64,000 bases of DNA, taken from assembly GCA_003252455.1 (NCBI GenBank), contig QKED01000109.1, positions 1-64,000 of the forward strand, in the 5' to 3' direction. Numbering within the stretch: position 1 is the first letter of the stretch; each line of letters begins with the position of its first letter. Positions 63,679 through 64,000 of the stretch are shown here, one piece after another. The notes beneath the pieces were generated by a model. It ran no database searches. It was given only the letters and a program-made list of their open reading frames with translations, and was not told the DNA's origin. The translations under genes and the position numbers were made by a program. The DNA comes from Gammaproteobacteria bacterium. Its GTDB lineage: Bacteria > Pseudomonadota > Gammaproteobacteria > Thiohalomonadales > Thiohalomonadaceae.

Positions 63679-64000
63679 ATGCAAGAGTGGCAATCCGATC
63701 ACTTGGAGTTATTGTTAAACATCCATGATGAAAAAATCCTGTTCCAAGAGCTGATCTTGGCGGCTCGGTGTTTGGGTTTTGACTACTGTGCCTATGGCCT
63801 TCGTACCCCTCTCCCCATCTCTCATCCGCGGGTCGTCATGCTCAACAATTACCCTGCTGGTTGGCAAAACCGCTATGACGAGATGGGTTATCTCACTATC
63901 GACCCGACGGTCCAGCACGGTGAGCACTCCTCTCTGCCCCTGCTCTGGAGCAGCGATCTTTTTCACCATGCGCGTGAATTCTGGGAAGAGGCTCGCTCAT
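63679..64000 (+). CDS. luxR: LuxR-family regulator, N-terminal autoinducer-binding domain (C-terminus outside window)
   Basis: The frame starts at ATG 63679 with AAGGAG upstream and stays open to the window end, giving 107 residues. Autoinducer-binding residues match the family: Trp62 and Tyr66 (GWQNRYDEMG), Asp75-Pro76 (IDPTV) and Trp90 (LPLLW). The DNA-binding domain must follow outside the window. It is divergent from the RsaM-like gene by 115 bp and is the expected receptor for the LuxI signal. Confidence 0.92.
   Translation, partial: MQEWQSDHLELLLNIHDEKILFQELILAARCLGFDYCAYGLRTPLPISHPRVVMLNNYPAGWQNRYDEMGYLTIDPTVQHGEHSSLPLLWSSDLFHHAREFWEEARS

Overview
The window reads as chromosomal DNA of a sulfur-oxidising gammaproteobacterium, probably of the Chromatiales type. 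The grounds are a Tat-dependent thiosulfate-oxidising sox cluster beside a TtrS/TtrR-like sensor pair, a cbb3 oxidase operon with its assembly genes and an oxygen-sensing Fnr/Anr regulator, and a hisBHAFIE-hinT-tatABC block. Genus cannot be fixed from the sequence. Most of the window is GC-rich; about 52.4-64 kb and the N-terminal half of the giant gene at the left edge are visibly less so.

Layout. (1) 1-9302, minus: the first 3100 residues of a giant secreted protein with signal peptide, cadherin-like repeats, CARDB, LamG and Ig-like domains and about 33 YD (Rhs) repeats; its C-terminus lies outside the window. (2) 10.1-17.5 kb, minus: sensor kinase, response regulator, then soxK-X-A-Y-Z-B, closed by a clear terminator. 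(3) 17.9-19.1 kb, plus: two uncharacterised membrane or envelope genes. (4) 19.2-28.7 kb, minus: fnr, ccoNOQP, a 38-residue CcoM-like peptide, a terminator, then ccoGHIS. (5) 28.8-35.2 kb, plus: his genes, hinT and tatABC, interrupted between hisI and hisE by a 495-bp element with perfect 22-bp inverted ends. (6) 35.3-36.0 kb, plus: bacteriohemerythrin and an FmdB-like protein. (7) 36.1-46.5 kb, minus: a small Cys-rich protein and a rearranged MCE/Mla lipid-transport locus whose ATPase has lost its catalytic motifs. (8) 46.6-52.3 kb, plus: a U32-family protein, a 1169-residue MscS-type channel fused to a periplasmic binding domain and a cyclic-nucleotide-binding domain, and an overlapping DHH phosphoesterase. 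(9) 52.4-64 kb: a quorum-sensing locus. luxI is the first gene of a minus-strand operon (DUF3419 enzyme, acyl-CoA dehydrogenase, acyl-AMP ligase-ACP, KAS III, AarF kinase-aminotransferase fusion, Tat-exported amine oxidase, DUF2834 protein), with an RsaM-like gene and a divergent luxR at the right edge.

How they fit together. Sox proteins would oxidise thiosulfate in the periplasm and feed electrons to the cbb3 oxidase. TatABC would export SoxB, SoxY and the amine oxidase. Fnr plausibly controls ccoNOQP. The best candidates for undescribed biology are the LuxI-led operon, which looks like a complete pathway for an amino-lipid or related fatty-acid-derived metabolite, and the ligand-binding/MscS/cNMP-binding channel that is translationally coupled to a DHH phosphoesterase.
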